This document shows positions 31,275 to 43,700 of a stretch of 64,000 nucleotides of DNA, in pieces. The first letter of the stretch is position 1; each line of letters starts with the position of its first letter. The DNA comes from Epinephelus fuscoguttatus. Taxonomy: Eukaryota > Chordata > Actinopteri > Perciformes > Serranidae. The position numbers and the translations under genes were made by a program. The notes under the pieces were generated by a model that saw only the letters and a list, made by a program, of their open reading frames with translations, ran no database searches and was not told the DNA's origin. Location: the NCBI RefSeq assembly GCF_011397635.1, contig NC_064753.1, forward strand, positions 25,940,322 to 26,004,321, given 5' to 3'.

Positions 31275-31604
31275 GGCTGCTGTGGCTCAGGATGTGAGCA
31301 GGTCGACCCCTGATCAGAAGATTGGTGGTTTGATACCTGGCTCCTCCAGTCTGCTCGTTGAAGTATCATTGGGCAAGACACTGAACCCCAAATTGCTCTT
31401 TATAGCTGTGCCATCGCTGTGTGACTGCATGCATCTATAGGTGTCGAGGTTAAAAACTGTGTTGCAGGTGGTGCCTTGTATGGTAGCTTCAACCACTGGT
31501 GTGTGAATGTGTGTGTGAATGAGTGTATGTGACTGTGGTGTAAAAGCACTTTCAGTGGTTGCAAGTTTAAAAAGGTGCTACACAAGTACAAGTCCATTTA
31601 CCAA
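31275..31604 (+). mobile_element. tRNA-derived SINE
   Basis: The head GGCTGCTGTGGCTCAGGATG and TGGTTTGATACC match a tRNA-like A and B box. The body (GGCTCCTCCAGTCTGC, TTGGGCAAGACACTGAACCC, GTGTGTGAATGTG) and the end (AAGTCCATTTACC) are those of a SINE very common in percomorph genomes. The copy is full length or nearly so. Confidence 0.75.
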
Positions 31605-32095
31605 AAATAACTGTTTGCCGCTACTGTATGTGCCATTTAAGATAAACTGTTACAGTAGAAGCCTTAAACAGCTGCACTATTACACAATGTTGAGCCCCCC
31701 TGTTGTAGAGGGGCCCTAAGTTAAAATCTATTTACAAGACTTTTATTATTTCAGTATATAATGTGGTTACATGGTCTATTTTATTTTAAAAATGTGTGCC
31801 TCCTTATTTTACCACAAACTAATTACCGACTAATGCATTTACAGTGTGTTAAAAGTGGGAAAAACTGGGTCAAAAGGTACCCACATTGCATTTTTGCCCT
31901 GGGGCACTTTGTGGCTTGATCTGGCCCTGAGTGCATCACTATTACAAAAGGAATAAAAGTATCATGGTCTTGTTTTTTTCAAGCATCTTAATTACTTTAG
32001 TATGTGGATGTCTGAAAACGTTAACTTGTGTTGCACCTGCATATGCACTACTTCATGAATAAAATCTGGGTCTGATAAAAGCGTGAGAAAATACT

Positions 32096-32520
32096 GGATG
32101 AATAGAATAGAATAGAAAACTTTATTGTCTGGAACCAGAAGGCAACAGAAATTTGTCTTCGACAGGGCTCAACACTAGGTTTACACACACACAGAAGACA
32201 TTTAAAGCACATCCAAGACATGTACACGATCTAAAAAAACACGCAAAAAAGGTACATGTACAAAACATTGACATTTAAAAGAAAAGGACCAGCAGCAAGT
32301 CATGATCAAAGCACTGTAATTCCTCTGCTGTTGAGGGCTGTTATTGCAGTTGGAATGAATGATTTTTTATAAATTGTTTTTCTGGCCAGTGGGACTTTGT
32401 ATCTCCTGCCTGATGGGAGGAGACTGAATGAGTGATGGAGGGGATGAGAGGGTTCATCTGTGATCAGGGTGGCTTTCCTGATCACAGAGCGCTCATACAT
32501 CATACAGTGGAGTTTGTGGT
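32096..32520 (-). mobile_element. LINE (L2-like) 3' end
   Basis: On the - strand the frame reads HPLHHSFSLLPSGRRYKVPL and ARKTIYKKSFIPTAI, the C-terminal end of ORF2 in fish L2-type non-LTR elements. The 3' side shows ACTTTATTGTC and ends in an AATAG-type short tandem tail, as L2 elements do. 5'-truncated. Confidence 0.7.
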
Positions 32521-33750
32521 GAACCGTGCTGTGTTGTCTTCAAAAAATTGTCTTTTTATGGGGACATAGGACTACACAGTGTTGTATTGTCTTAATCACA
32601 ATAACAGGACTGGTCTAATTTATTTTCAGACATTTTGACAGGACTTAAGTCACTATTTAAGTTGATTAGATCTGTTACATGATTGTTTTAGAAACTCTTT
32701 ATGATTTAATAATTGCATTACTGTTAAATTCTAATTTTGCGGCATGTTTGTCTTCTGTCTTGCGTTGTTATTTTTACATACTTAGGCCAGGACTCTCTTT
32801 AAAGAGCTTCTTAATTTCAATGAACGCCTTCCTATTTAGATAAAGTTTAAATAAACTTGTATCTACATCAATATCTGCTGGAATTTTCTCCTGCACTGGG
32901 AGTTAACCCAGTAGCTGTGTTTGGCAGACCAAATACTACCACCCATACATACCAGCAAACAAAAAGCTGCTTTAATCATTTGTCAGGGAGAAGTGGAAGA
33001 CCCACCCTGGGCAGCTGTCCAACACACAGGCCAGCTCCTTAGGAAAATCCGGATATGCACATACCATAAACTTGAAAGGGTGCAGCACTATTGTGATGTA
33101 CAGCTCAGAATAAAATCAAATGATTAGATATAGTCACCATGTTTCTTTAAGACTTCTGGCTGCCAGAGCTGGGGACTATCTGGTCATTAAAATAGCTTGT
33201 GGGGAGTTATCTGCAGCAGGCAGTGTGAGGCACATAAAACTTTATCAAATCGATTAACCGACACAAATACAACAATATAATGACCCTCAGCTGGTCCTCA
33301 TGTGGCCGTCAGTGGTGGTCAGGAGGCCTGTTGGGCAAATATAACCCCTTTTGTTTTACTTAGGAGACTAAATAGGATGCCAACTTTCCAGCGTCCTCTG
33401 TCAGCCAACATATGGATCCAAACATGTCTAAACACTGTGATAAATATTAATAACACGACCTTTTTGGAGGACGTGTTTTCTTGCATGTATGGTTATTGAG
33501 CAAGTGTTGAAGAAGCTAACAACTGTGAGAGGAGGCAGGTGTCAAAATGTGTCCCAAAGCCAGCTCTCTCTTGTGTGAGGGTACATTTAACAAGCTCCTC
33601 AGCAGGCAGAAAGCCTGTAACTAACGCAGATAACCGAGTGAATCAAAGTTAAAATAAAACTTTCCAGCCCCTCGCTAACTGCTGACAGATGCTACAGACG
33701 GATTTCTTCGACTGACATTTCCTGAAAACTCTCAAATGTTCACATACTCA

Positions 33751-33990
33751 CCAGCCCCGGGGCGTTGCTGTTGCGCACTGAGTCCTGGCGTTAGTAAAAG
33801 TGTTTAAAAGTCACCGGTGAAGACTTTACCGAGAGGTGAATAAAGGATAACGTTACTTTCTGTGGGCCATTAGTTGACATGAGCTTCATTAACAGTGAAC
33901 ACCTCCTGTAGTCTCCGTGGTTGTAGAGAAACAGCTCCTCCTCACGGAGCCAGCGGCCGTTTCATGATTCACAGCTAACAGTTAGCTAAC
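33751..33990 (-). promoter_or_regulatory. rab27a: Probable rab27a non-coding first exon and promoter
   Basis: A strong donor on the - strand (GCTG then GTGAGTATG) ends an exon at about 33751 in a CG-richer stretch (CCCCGGGGC, AGCGGCCG). The coding exon at 25892-26044 has its ATG just inside an exon, so an upstream leader exon is expected. The exact start site cannot be read. Confidence 0.55.
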
Positions 33991-34235
33991 TGAAGAGGAA
34001 ACACCAGCCGTTAACGTTACACCCCCGGAGGCGGAACATGGAGGCTGCTCAGGGTAGACTCACTATACTCAAGTTTTTCCACTTCATGCTGCATACCTTT
34101 ACTCCAATACGCGATTTTAAATGGAAATATATACTGCATTTACCCGACAGCTCGTTATCACCAGCATTGGCGAATTTAGAGACAGTGAGTCCCTGGGCAC
34201 AGATATGTAAAGGGCCCCACCACCTCTCCTACAGA

Positions 34236-34281
<46 letters not shown>
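34236..34281. repeat. (CA)n microsatellite
   Basis: About 23 near-perfect CA units, directly followed by a decayed GTCTCTTTG-type minisatellite to about 34380. Confidence 0.9.
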
Positions 34282-34287
<6 letters not shown>

Positions 34288-34380
34288 TGTGGTTTCATGC
34301 CTCTTTTAGTTGTTATGCATCTTTTGGTGGTTTTGGGTCTCTTAGTGGCCATTTTGTGTCTCCTTGTGGGTTTTCTCTTT

Positions 34381-35700
34381 TCAGAATCAGCTTTATTCGC
34401 CAAGTACATGTGTACATACAAGGAATTTGACTCCGGTAGACTTGCTCTCAATGTACCAGAATTGACATAAGTACTCAAAATTTAGTCAAGATGTGGAATA
34501 TACAGAAATATACAAAATACAAAAAAATATACAAATATACAATATACAAGGATGCAAGTGTTGTTTGTCCTGCCACTCTGTGACTGTTACTGTACATTCA
34601 CACCAACAGCGACCAGAGCTTCCAAAATGGCGGAAGTCATTCATTTTCAATGAGAGCCTGGTGAATTAGGCGACCTTGTCATCAGCTGTGTATCTTGGGC
34701 GTCCAAAGCAACTGGACCGGTCCAGAGGGGAGTTAAAACTTGTTTAACTTTATGGTAATAAGCTCTGACGCGGTTTGGCAACAACCAATCAGAATGATTC
34801 GATGAAGCGGGTCCCAGAGAACAAGCCATGTAACTTTGGTTCCTACAGCACACTTGTTCCGACAATGGATATCAAGAAGTTTATTACTTGCGTTCGCGCC
34901 CACTCAGTCCTTTATAACGTGTCACTGCTCGGTTACAGAGACCAAAATAAAAAGAATGAGGCTTGGGACCACGTCGCGGAGGTACTTGGTTGGTCTGGTG
35001 AGCTTTAAAGTGTGTAATGTTAGTAATGGAGGAGAGAATTGCAGGCTAATGTTGCGACATAGCATGCAAGTCTTCCTTGCTTGGTTTGACTGAGATGACG
35101 CTATCTGTTATCATTGACCAAACATAAATTTTTGTATCCCAACTATGGGCTTTTTGACTGGACAACAGCAAGCAGCAACTACGTTGCTTTCAAGCCAGTA
35201 GTCTGCTTTGCGGCTCCTTTAAATTGACAAGCACGATCGAACATTCGAATGATTCACGTGATGAGCGACTAGAGCACCAAAGCTGCCACAAATATTTTTG
35301 ACAGTCATGCTTCTTGGGCGTCTGCAAGAGACTTTGCCTCTTTGGAAGCTTCTGGTTTGAACATACAGTTAGGAGTTCATCAGAGCGGTCCTGGGGGAAG
35401 AAACTGTCTTTGTGATGGGTAGTTTTGGTGAAACGTGCTCTTTAGCGCCTACCAGAGGGGAGGAGTTTAAACAGTTTGTGTCCGGGGTCTACAGTGATGT
35501 TTCCTGCCCGTTTCCTGACCCTTGACTGGTACAGGTCCTGGATGGAGGGAAGATCAGTCCCAATAAAGCTCTCTGCACACCTGATTGTCCGTTTCAGTCT
35601 GTTCCTGTCCAGTTGGTGGCAGATCCAAACCAGACGGTGATGGATGTGCAGAGAACGGACTGGATTATGGCTATAGTGCATGTACATGTTTTTTATAAAC
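34381..35700 (-). mobile_element. LINE (L2-like) 3' end, split by a Harbinger insertion
   Basis: The 3' tail (TCAGAATCAGCTTTATTCGC, GGAATTTGACTCCGG) is at 34381-34589. The coding part is at 35372-35700, where the - strand reads RLKRTIRCAESFIGTDLPS and HKLFKLLPSGRR, typical L2 ORF2 end motifs. The two parts are separated by the element at 34590-35368. The LINE is therefore older than the insertion. Confidence 0.7.
34590..35368 (+). mobile_element. PIF/Harbinger-type element with MADF-like ORF
   Basis: The 779-bp unit begins CTGTACATTCACACCAACAG and ends as its inverse (CTGGTTTGAACATACAG). TTA lies on both sides (34587-34589 and 35369-35371), the exact Harbinger target duplication. A frame at 34868-35008 reads MDIKKFITCVRAHSVLY then YRDQNKKNEAWDHVAEVLG, a MADF (Adf-1/Myb-like) DNA-binding domain as found in the second ORF of Harbinger transposons. 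It stops soon after, and no transposase frame is seen, so the element is a deletion derivative. Confidence 0.75.
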
Positions 35701-35749
35701 ACCGGGAAAAGCCGCTCAAAATAGGCTATAGACCAGCAATACTCAACTT

Positions 35750-37380
35750 ATGGCCCACTGGCCAAATCTGGCTCCCAATATAGTGCTGGGTGGCCCCCCA
35801 ACTATTTTCTTTTTTCTATATCCTCGTGAGACCCTGTGTCCTCATATGAGGACAGCACATTTTGGGTTTACTGCAGTTTATACTTTACTTTATTAGACCT
35901 CTTGTCCTCGTTCGTGGACACTTTTTGTGCCATCTAGTGAAAGTAAGAGCACAACACACCAATCCATGTAATTTTAGGGTTCTGGCTATAAGGGTGACAT
36001 CTGCAATCCAATTTGACTGTACCTTAGGGAGATGATTGTCTTCACACTGAATACCAAAAATGGCTGTAAGAGGATTTGGATGAATTATTCTTCCAAGTAG
36101 TTTTGAAAGGCCTTCAAAAATGGAGAACCAGTAACACAAGAGACCCGAGCAAGATAAAAATGTATTGTTGCAGGTGAACGTCTTCATCTACTACAAGAAT
36201 CATTAACTGTGGGGTACATCTTTGAGATTCTAGAGAACATATCTGACCATTCAGCATCTGTAAATCGTAAATTCAGATCACTCTGCCACACCTCTCTCAA
36301 TGCATCAGGAGTTGTTTGTAAAGATGCGAGTTTCAAATACATAACAGATATTATGCCTTTGAGACATGGAGGTTTTGGAAACAGGATATCTAGATGCTGC
36401 TTTTCAGGGATTGATGGAAATTACCCTGTATGGTTACTGGCCCAATCTTGAACTCCCCCAACCATTTTCTATTTGACGATGAAAATAAATTGATTCACCC
36501 TGGGATTTTTTTTTAATGTTTAATATGTATACAGTGCCAGAGTCAATAAAACAGCATAAAAATAGAGCTTGTTAGTCAGAAAAAGTGTTGGATGAGCATC
36601 CCCCAGCATCCCCAACAGAGATTTGGTCTATGCCCAAGTGTCCTCAATTCCTAGAAACACCCCAGTGCGCACCTGACCAGTGCAGGGCTGCTGCGTCTGG
36701 TCCCTGGCCTTGTATAATTTTGTAGAAGTGGCTGTGTACACAGTCTTGCAGCAGATGAGTACACCTTTCTGTTTTTGTTTTTCCTTTTTGTCACGTTTCA
36801 CATCACAGCTGGTTGGAAAATAGGTTAGTAAACAATAGAAAGCAGCATAGAGACCAGTAAAAATGTTACAGGGGTTACTTATTTTATATATTTTTTACTT
36901 ATTTAGGCTCTTTTAAAAAAGACAGACTGTATTCTGTGGTGGCATGTTATTGCATCTCACGGGTAAACGGGCTTAAGTTAGCGCATTCACCCAGGTGTTG
37001 TGTTTCAATCAATGGTGATCAGTGCTGGATCCAATTAATACCTGTGACTACTGCAGAGTCATTTGACCTGGAAGTGAATGCGGAATGTAACCTTTCTGAT
37101 TAATTTGACAGCACTTTTAGTCATGTTTGATGATACATTTGGACTTGAAGCTATTCTGATTATGCTTGTTTGATTCACAAAGCCAATATGCAGCAAAATG
37201 AATTACTTCATTTATTTAATAAAGTACATTCAACAGACAGCATTAAGGGTAGCTGTAAGGCAAAAAGACTTGAGCAATTTCTTCCCTTTGTAAGCTTTGG
37301 AAATTAAAACAGATCTATAATGAAACTTTGACACACATCATTTAGAAACAGATGATTATTCAGGAGGTCAAACTGTTAAA
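35750..37380. other. Intergenic repeats between rab27a and pigbos1
   Basis: No coding exon seen. It includes a repeat remnant near 35745-36480 (GGCCCACTGGCCAAATCTGG head) and, at 36490-36715, the second copy of the dispersed repeat seen at 27896-28140. The rest is unremarkable. Confidence 0.45.
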
Positions 37381-37383
37381 TAC

Positions 37384-37389
37384 TTTATT
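37384..37389 (-). terminator. pigbos1: Candidate polyadenylation signal of pigbos1
   Basis: TTTATT on the + strand is AATAAA on the - strand, about 160 bp after the stop codon of pigbos1. No other such hexamer lies between it and the stop. Confidence 0.55.
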
Positions 37390-37546
37390 TTGTACATTAA
37401 TAATCACACAAAGAACACAAAAGGCCTGAAAGTATCCATGCTGGTCTTGTGTTTACATCAGCCCCCAGCTGTGACAGTCCAGCAGCCTCTGTCGTAGTTC
37501 GCCTGGCTTCCGTCTGCGACGTGTTTCCTGGGAGTGATGAACTATG

Positions 37547-37702
37547 TCAGTCTGATTCATTCTGTTTCTTTGGCACATCCTGGTTTTGTTCAGACGTGTT
37601 CAGCTGAGGCTCAAAAACAGGTCTGTAGATATAAATACCACCAACGACTCCAAGCAGTGTTGCAAAGGCAATCTGTGTGAAGGGAAGTCTTCTTCGAAAC
37701 AT
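37547..37702 (-). CDS. pigbos1: PIGB opposite-strand microprotein PIGBOS1
   Basis: A 51-codon frame in a single exon reads MFRRRLPFTQIAFATLLGVV then GGIYIYRPVFEPQ, close to human PIGBOS1 (54 aa, [30 protein letters not shown]). Residues 9-26 form one membrane segment, with a basic start and a short polar tail (EQNQDVPKKQNESD). In mammals this protein sits in the mitochondrial outer membrane, touches ER CLCC1 at contact sites and dampens the unfolded protein response. Its place between rab27a and pigb on the opposite strand to pigb supports orthology. A non-coding exon 1 ends with a donor at 38343 (CG then GTGAGTTA). AATAAA on its strand is at 37384-37389. Confidence 0.93.
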   Translation of the reverse strand: MFRRRLPFTQIAFATLLGVVGGIYIYRPVFEPQLNTSEQNQDVPKKQNESD

Positions 37703-38342
37703 GACTTCTTGTAATAAGGAATCCCACTGTTGTTAAGACACAAGATGATCCTGGAAGAAGAGCAAAATGGTGTCATCTCAAGACTCTTTGTCTGGACATT
37801 GTGAATTATTACCCCTTTTTTTTAATCAGCTCTGTTGAATGTTACATGTTCTTGCAAAATTTTAAGCATAACTTCCAGCGTGGATGTTGTTTGCTACCCA
37901 GTGTGTACAGTGCAAGCTAACTGCTGTGTTGCTGGGTGTGCTGGGCCAATGTCAGTGCCCTGATAACATATTCAGAGCCACCACTTGGTATTTCTGTATA
38001 CATTGTGTGAGTGGAGATTGATTTTCATGTAACATCATCCTCAGAGATTCAGATAGTTTAATCAGAATTAACTCGATAGAGCAATTAGACTGCCAAAACA
38101 TTGTGTTTTATGATAATTTAAACTAGTGCGCAATACAAAAGTGATATTTTCCGTGACATTAAAACTATTGGCACTGAAATTTTTAAGACGTTTTAACGAG
38201 TCTTATTTTGAAAAACCCAACCGGGCGGATATCGGACTGAGTGTCTGCTAGCTTGACGGTTTCCTAGCCGTTAGCTAAACACAACTCAAACATGACATAT
38301 TAGCTGGTTTTGAAGAGATTCTCTGGAACATTAATAACTCAC

Positions 38343-38480
38343 CGATGAAGCGGTTTATTCGATGTGTCTCCAAACACCAAACACAGGCAGGCAGAAAGAC
38401 ACAGACGTGTAAACACAGGATACAACTACAAGGACATGGTGGTGTAATGTGCAGTACAGCAGCTGCCAAGTATTCTTCTT
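38343..38480 (-). promoter_or_regulatory. pigbos1: Probable non-coding first exon and promoter of pigbos1
   Basis: The donor CATCG then GTGAGTTA closes an exon at 38343. Upstream on that strand the DNA is less AT-rich. An acceptor (CTTCTTCCAG or ACAACAG) lies 20-60 bp before the ATG exon. Inferred from splice signals only. Confidence 0.45.
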
Positions 38481-38579
38481 CTACTCTAAAATCCGGACAA
38501 ACAGGAAAAAGCTTCAGTCCGCCACCTAGCGGAGTGTGTGGTAACCTGCAACGAGCACATTTACCTGAACGACATTAGA

Positions 38580-40310
38580 AAGACTTGGGTAATTGACTAC
38601 GGATGAATGATATAAACTAAAATACCAGAGGTAAGTTAAAATGACTACATTTACAAAGTCATCATTATGAAATGCCCGTTTTAAATCCTTTATTTAGTCG
38701 TTTTGTAACTTTTGTAAAATATGGACAACTATCTCAATATTCATTCAGTATCACAATTGTGACTTAAGTCAAATACTCTGACCTCAGAATGCTTTAATTC
38801 TTACCCAGACAGCCATAATTAATTTATACTGTCTCATGAATAGTGGTAGTTTAAAGTGAATGAAGTGGTGACTTTTTGTATCTACAGTTCTTTTGACAAT
38901 ATACCTATTCATTTTCACTTTTAAACAAGTAGAAGATAGATACATAAAGAAATCCACAGGAGAGAGGAAAAAAGGTAGAGACAAAACCATAGAAAAACAC
39001 TAACCAAAACTAACCACCCCTTAATCTATGCATAACATCCAATGTGCAAAATGATCATTCGAGAAAATCCCTACAGCATGACGGTAAAGACACCAGGCTC
39101 TACATACTTCAGGAGGGGTTCCCAAATTTTGTTCATTTGTTTCATTAATGAGCTGCAACAAAATGTTCTTGCTCACAGCATGGGTAAGAATTCAGTACAA
39201 TCAAGTTGAAATTATTTATTCTTTTCATTATTTTCATTTCAGTTTCTTTTCTTTTTCAAAGAATAAAATAATCTGAATATAAGACATAAAATAGTCCAAG
39301 TTACCTTTAAATGTAGTTCTAGAATATAAAGATGAAATACAAACAAGGTAGTATAAATTTGTGGAGATGGTATTGCAGAAGAATATACTGAATGTAAACA
39401 GGAATACAGTAAATGTATATACATGACAAGGAGTAATAAATGTGTTAACAGATTGTAAAACTGGAGTAAAGTAAAGGTAAAGTCATGGATGGATTACTGA
39501 ATGGACTTAACTGGGACAGGCTCAGGGGCCCAAAGTATCAGGGGCCCCACTGGCATCCACCTGCAAAATCTCACCCAAAGAGACACAAACCAGTAAGGGA
39601 ATTAAAATAACCACAAAATAACCACCAACAAAACAACTACAAAGAGACGCAAACAACAACAAAGAGGTGGAAAACAGCAGCAAAGCAACACAAACAGATT
39701 CCTAACAACTATTAAAGGGGGCAAACAAACTACAAAGACACACGAAATTACCACTGAGACAGACAATTACAACAAAGGGACAGAAAGCAACTACAAAGAG
39801 ACATAAAATGACAACAAAGAGGCAAAAATCACAGAGAGATGCGTAACAACTACATGTCTGTGCCCAGGACCCGTTGTGTTTATCAATTTATCATTAATTT
39901 ATTTTTCACTGTGTTAAATGGGCCTTCTTATATATCTAATACAGGCAGAAAATCAACTATATACTTAGTGTTGTAGAGCTTTTACTCTGAAATCGTAAAC
40001 AACACTCCACCGGAAGTAGGTATGAGTGCGGAAGTGCAGTCAAAACTAGCGAGCACAGTTCAATCTGTGCTAACTGATATTAAAATAAATTAACTGTCAT
40101 TTAATTTAAAATTTAAAAGTTTGCCAGTGCTGGTTATTTGAACGGAAAGATTGTGCAGGTTGTAGCACGTGACCGAAAACCTTTAGCTCACGTTAATTTC
40201 GTATATTTGAAGTTGATGTGTTGAATAGTTGAATCACCTTCAGACTGATCAGACCACAGTTACATCCCAACAGGTGTACTGTGCTGGCAGCAGACAGACA
40301 ACATGTCCTG
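38580..40310. other. pigbos1/pigb intergenic DNA with decayed minisatellite
   Basis: No coding exon seen. At 39570-39850 there are many loose copies of ACAACTACAAAGAGACACAA-type units, a diverged minisatellite. The same units in reverse orientation occur at 34285-34380. The pigb leader and promoter should lie at about 40020-40310. Confidence 0.5.
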
Positions 40311-40706
40311 ATGGAGAACATCCGACCACGTCTGAAATTTGGGAATAAAGTCGAAGATGTGAAACTGAGGAAACGAAGATCCCAACTGTACTCAAAGGAA
40401 GATAACAGTCCTCTCAATGACGGTGAGGTCCTTATGTGTGAGATTTAAAATAATGGGGACCAAACAACTGCGATGATGACACTAAATCAGTAACATAATT
40501 GATATGAAGTGGTTTTTATTTCCCAGGTGTGCTGAGGACCAGAGTTGCAGTGTTTGCTGTGGTGTTCAGACTGATTAACTGCTTCCTGGTTCAGACCAGC
40601 TTTGTCCCTGATGAGTACTGGCAGTGTCTGGAGGTCTCCCATCGTATGGTCTTCAAATATCCTTTGACATACATTATCATCTGCAACTGTGTGACTCAAC
40701 TACAAT

Positions 40707-40738
<32 letters not shown>

Positions 40739-43700
40739 GTTGTTGTTCTTGTTGTTGTTGTTATTATTACAATCATCAGCAACAGACAGTTACAGTTTGG
40801 TAAGGTTGCTATAAGGAGAAACTTTATTGTGGGTTAATGTGATTTTTTTCTCAATATTTTATTCTAACTACCGTAAAACGTCAATTAATAGCCAAGAGTA
40901 TTATTTGATTAAATTACTGAAATCAACAGACCTATATCTGGGACAGGCTTCAATATGGGATAGGCCTTTAATTCTTTACACATAGAACTGTTGCTCAGCA
41001 AAATAGGAAATGCAATCAACTTGTTTCATTTAAACCAGTATCAATATTACTTGTTTAAAAATGAGGCTTCAGATGATATATCAGATATGAATCATTCATT
41101 TAATCTAGCTCCGACAGACAGAGCATCAGAGAGAGAATGAGTTACAGCACTCGAGGATTACGGCACCTGGCATACGGACAGAACGCCACTTTATCCTGTT
41201 AAAACAATGCTTAAAACTAAAATTGATTTTTATGAAAAGCCCTTTTGATTCTTTTGATCTGAGGACCCTTACGGACCAAAGGAATATGAATAATCTAATC
41301 TAGGAATGGACACATAATTTGAGGCAGCCAACAGCTGGCTTTTATACATCCAAAGATGTATAAAAAAATGAAATGCTTGACCAGGCCTCTAATTGAAACA
41401 GGTGTTTATTTATCAAAATGTGCAGCCACACCGGGTGGGTAAAAGGGACTGGTCATTTAATTTGGGCTAGGCTTTAAACTAAAGTTCTACGGTAATTCTA
41501 AATTTCTGATAAATAACAATCAATGGCCATAAAATTGTTACTCTATTATTCTGTGCTGTTCCAACCTTAACAGTGAGACCTATGGGTACCTGACCTGGGA
41601 ATGGAAGGCAGGAATAAGAGGATTCATCTATCCGCTCTTCTTTGCATTCATATACAAGATATTATACTTCATAAACTACGACTCAGTCTATCTCCTGGCA
41701 AGTTTACGTATTTTATATTCAGATAACTTTCATATTGGCACGACTTTGACCACATACATTTCCTATCGTCACTTTGTTTCTCTAATCCTGGTCTCGTTGG
41801 TTCTGCAGATATGGCTTCCACGTATAACTCAAGCGCTCCTGGCTGCAGCTGCAGATGTGAAATTCTTCTTCCTCATCCGAACGTTGGAAAGTCGTGACGT
41901 TGCAAAATGGACTGTAAGGAGTTTACAGTTCATTCTCCAGACAGGCCTTTATATCCCCAAGGTTTCAAGCTGTCTCAGTTCTCTAGTCACCTAACATACC
42001 CGGCTTGTCTTCCTGTTTTGGTCTCCAGTTCTTCTGCCACATGTGCTCGTGGTTCTCGTGGTACTGCTGCACCAGGACTCTGACCAACAGCATGGAGACT
42101 ACCATCACCTGCCTGGCTCTGTTTTACTTCCCCCTGCCTGGGTCCAAAACACACAGCAGGTCTGCGCTTCTTACGTCTCTCTTTTATGTAATTCATCCTG
42201 TCTCTAAAACTACGTTATTCACCGACACACTGTTGATGTTCTTACAGCAAAATATATCTGACCCTGGTGGCCTTGGCTGTCATCGTTCGACCGACAGCCC
42301 TGATTGTCTGGTTTCCTCTGCTGCTGTACCATTTCTGGCAGGAAGATAACAAACTGAGGCTCATCACTCATTACGTCATTCCCATAGGGTTTGTACTCTT
42401 ATCTCATGTCAACTGAATCAGTGTTTCATCCTTGTGTCTTTATTGTGTCATCTTTTGTTCTCCTCTTTTGCAGAGCTTTGGCTGTTGTGATTTCAACAGT
42501 GATCGACTGTATGTTTTATGAAAAGGTAAAACATAAAATCCAAGTGATCATTAGATTAAAATAAGAGCTGCTTGTGAAGTCAAATGCAACACACACTGTC
42601 TCTGTTTCTCAGTGGACCATGGTGCAATTCAACTTCCTGAAGTTTAACGTCCTCCACAGTGTGGCCGATTTCTATGGCTCCCACCCCTGGCACTGGTACT
42701 TCACTCAAGGGTTTCCTGTTGTGATTGGCCCTCATCTTCCGCTCTTTCTTCATGGGTGCAGCATCGCCTTCAAAAGATACAAAATTCTGTTGGCCGCAGT
42801 CGTCTGGACGATCGCGGTGTACAGGTAAAATGTCTGCGTTCACATTCATGTGCCCTTATTTATCAAACTGCAAAGAAGAGTTACTCACTTGTTATTACAG
42901 TACAGTGTTGAAGTAACATTTAAGAGCTACTGTCAAGTGATCACATGATTAATCACATCAATTTAAAGGAAAAGGATTCACCACACAGGTGCCATTTTTC
43001 ATTATTTCAAAAGAAATTCTCACATTTTCTCAGTGAGATGTTGGTGTGCCAAAGCATTTATGTTTCTTTAGTTGATTTTTATCATGTGAATTTTTTAAAA
43101 AAATATCTCCAGTGGCAATAAATGTCTGAAATAAACATCCTAATAGGAATAAGATAATGGATGGTAAATGGTCTTACATTGTATCAAATATGAATCTGCA
43201 GATAACTGCTTAGAAGAAAGCAGTATATGATGATGATGATGATGATAATAATAATGATAAGAAGAATTTATTTATAATTTATTAAATAATATATAGGTGA
43301 TATAATTGATTTATTAAATTAATAATAATAGTTACTATTATTTTCATATTACCACAAAGTGTTTTCCAGATTAAAAGATTGACAGACTAATAATAATTAA
43401 AGGTCCAGTGTGTAAGATTCAGTGGCATCTAGTGGTGCGCTGCTCAACACACAAACTGACATGTTTAAATCCTTCCCTTCAGCTTACTTCCTCACAAGGA
43501 GTTCAGATTCATCTACCCTGTGCTGCCTTTCTGTATGATCTTTTGTGGTAAGTTGTCACTTTGTCATCTAAGGTGTCTGTGCCGTGTCACACACAGACAG
43601 ATGTGTGTTTTAATACTTATCCTACTACAGGGATGTCGTTGGCTAATTTGAAAGCTTGGCGACGAACTGCTGCATTCCTCCTGTTAGTGAGCAACCTGGG

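Noticed and set aside
34176-34478. 100-codon - strand frame with a run of Cys-Val
   Set aside because: It reads through the CA microsatellite and LINE tail.
39570-39850. Repeated units that might suggest a CRISPR-like array
   Set aside because: Units are diverged, variable in spacing and low complexity, in a vertebrate genome.
40303-40311. First ATG in the pigb leader as start codon
   Set aside because: It is followed directly by TCC and TGA; the next ATG at 40311 opens the conserved frame.
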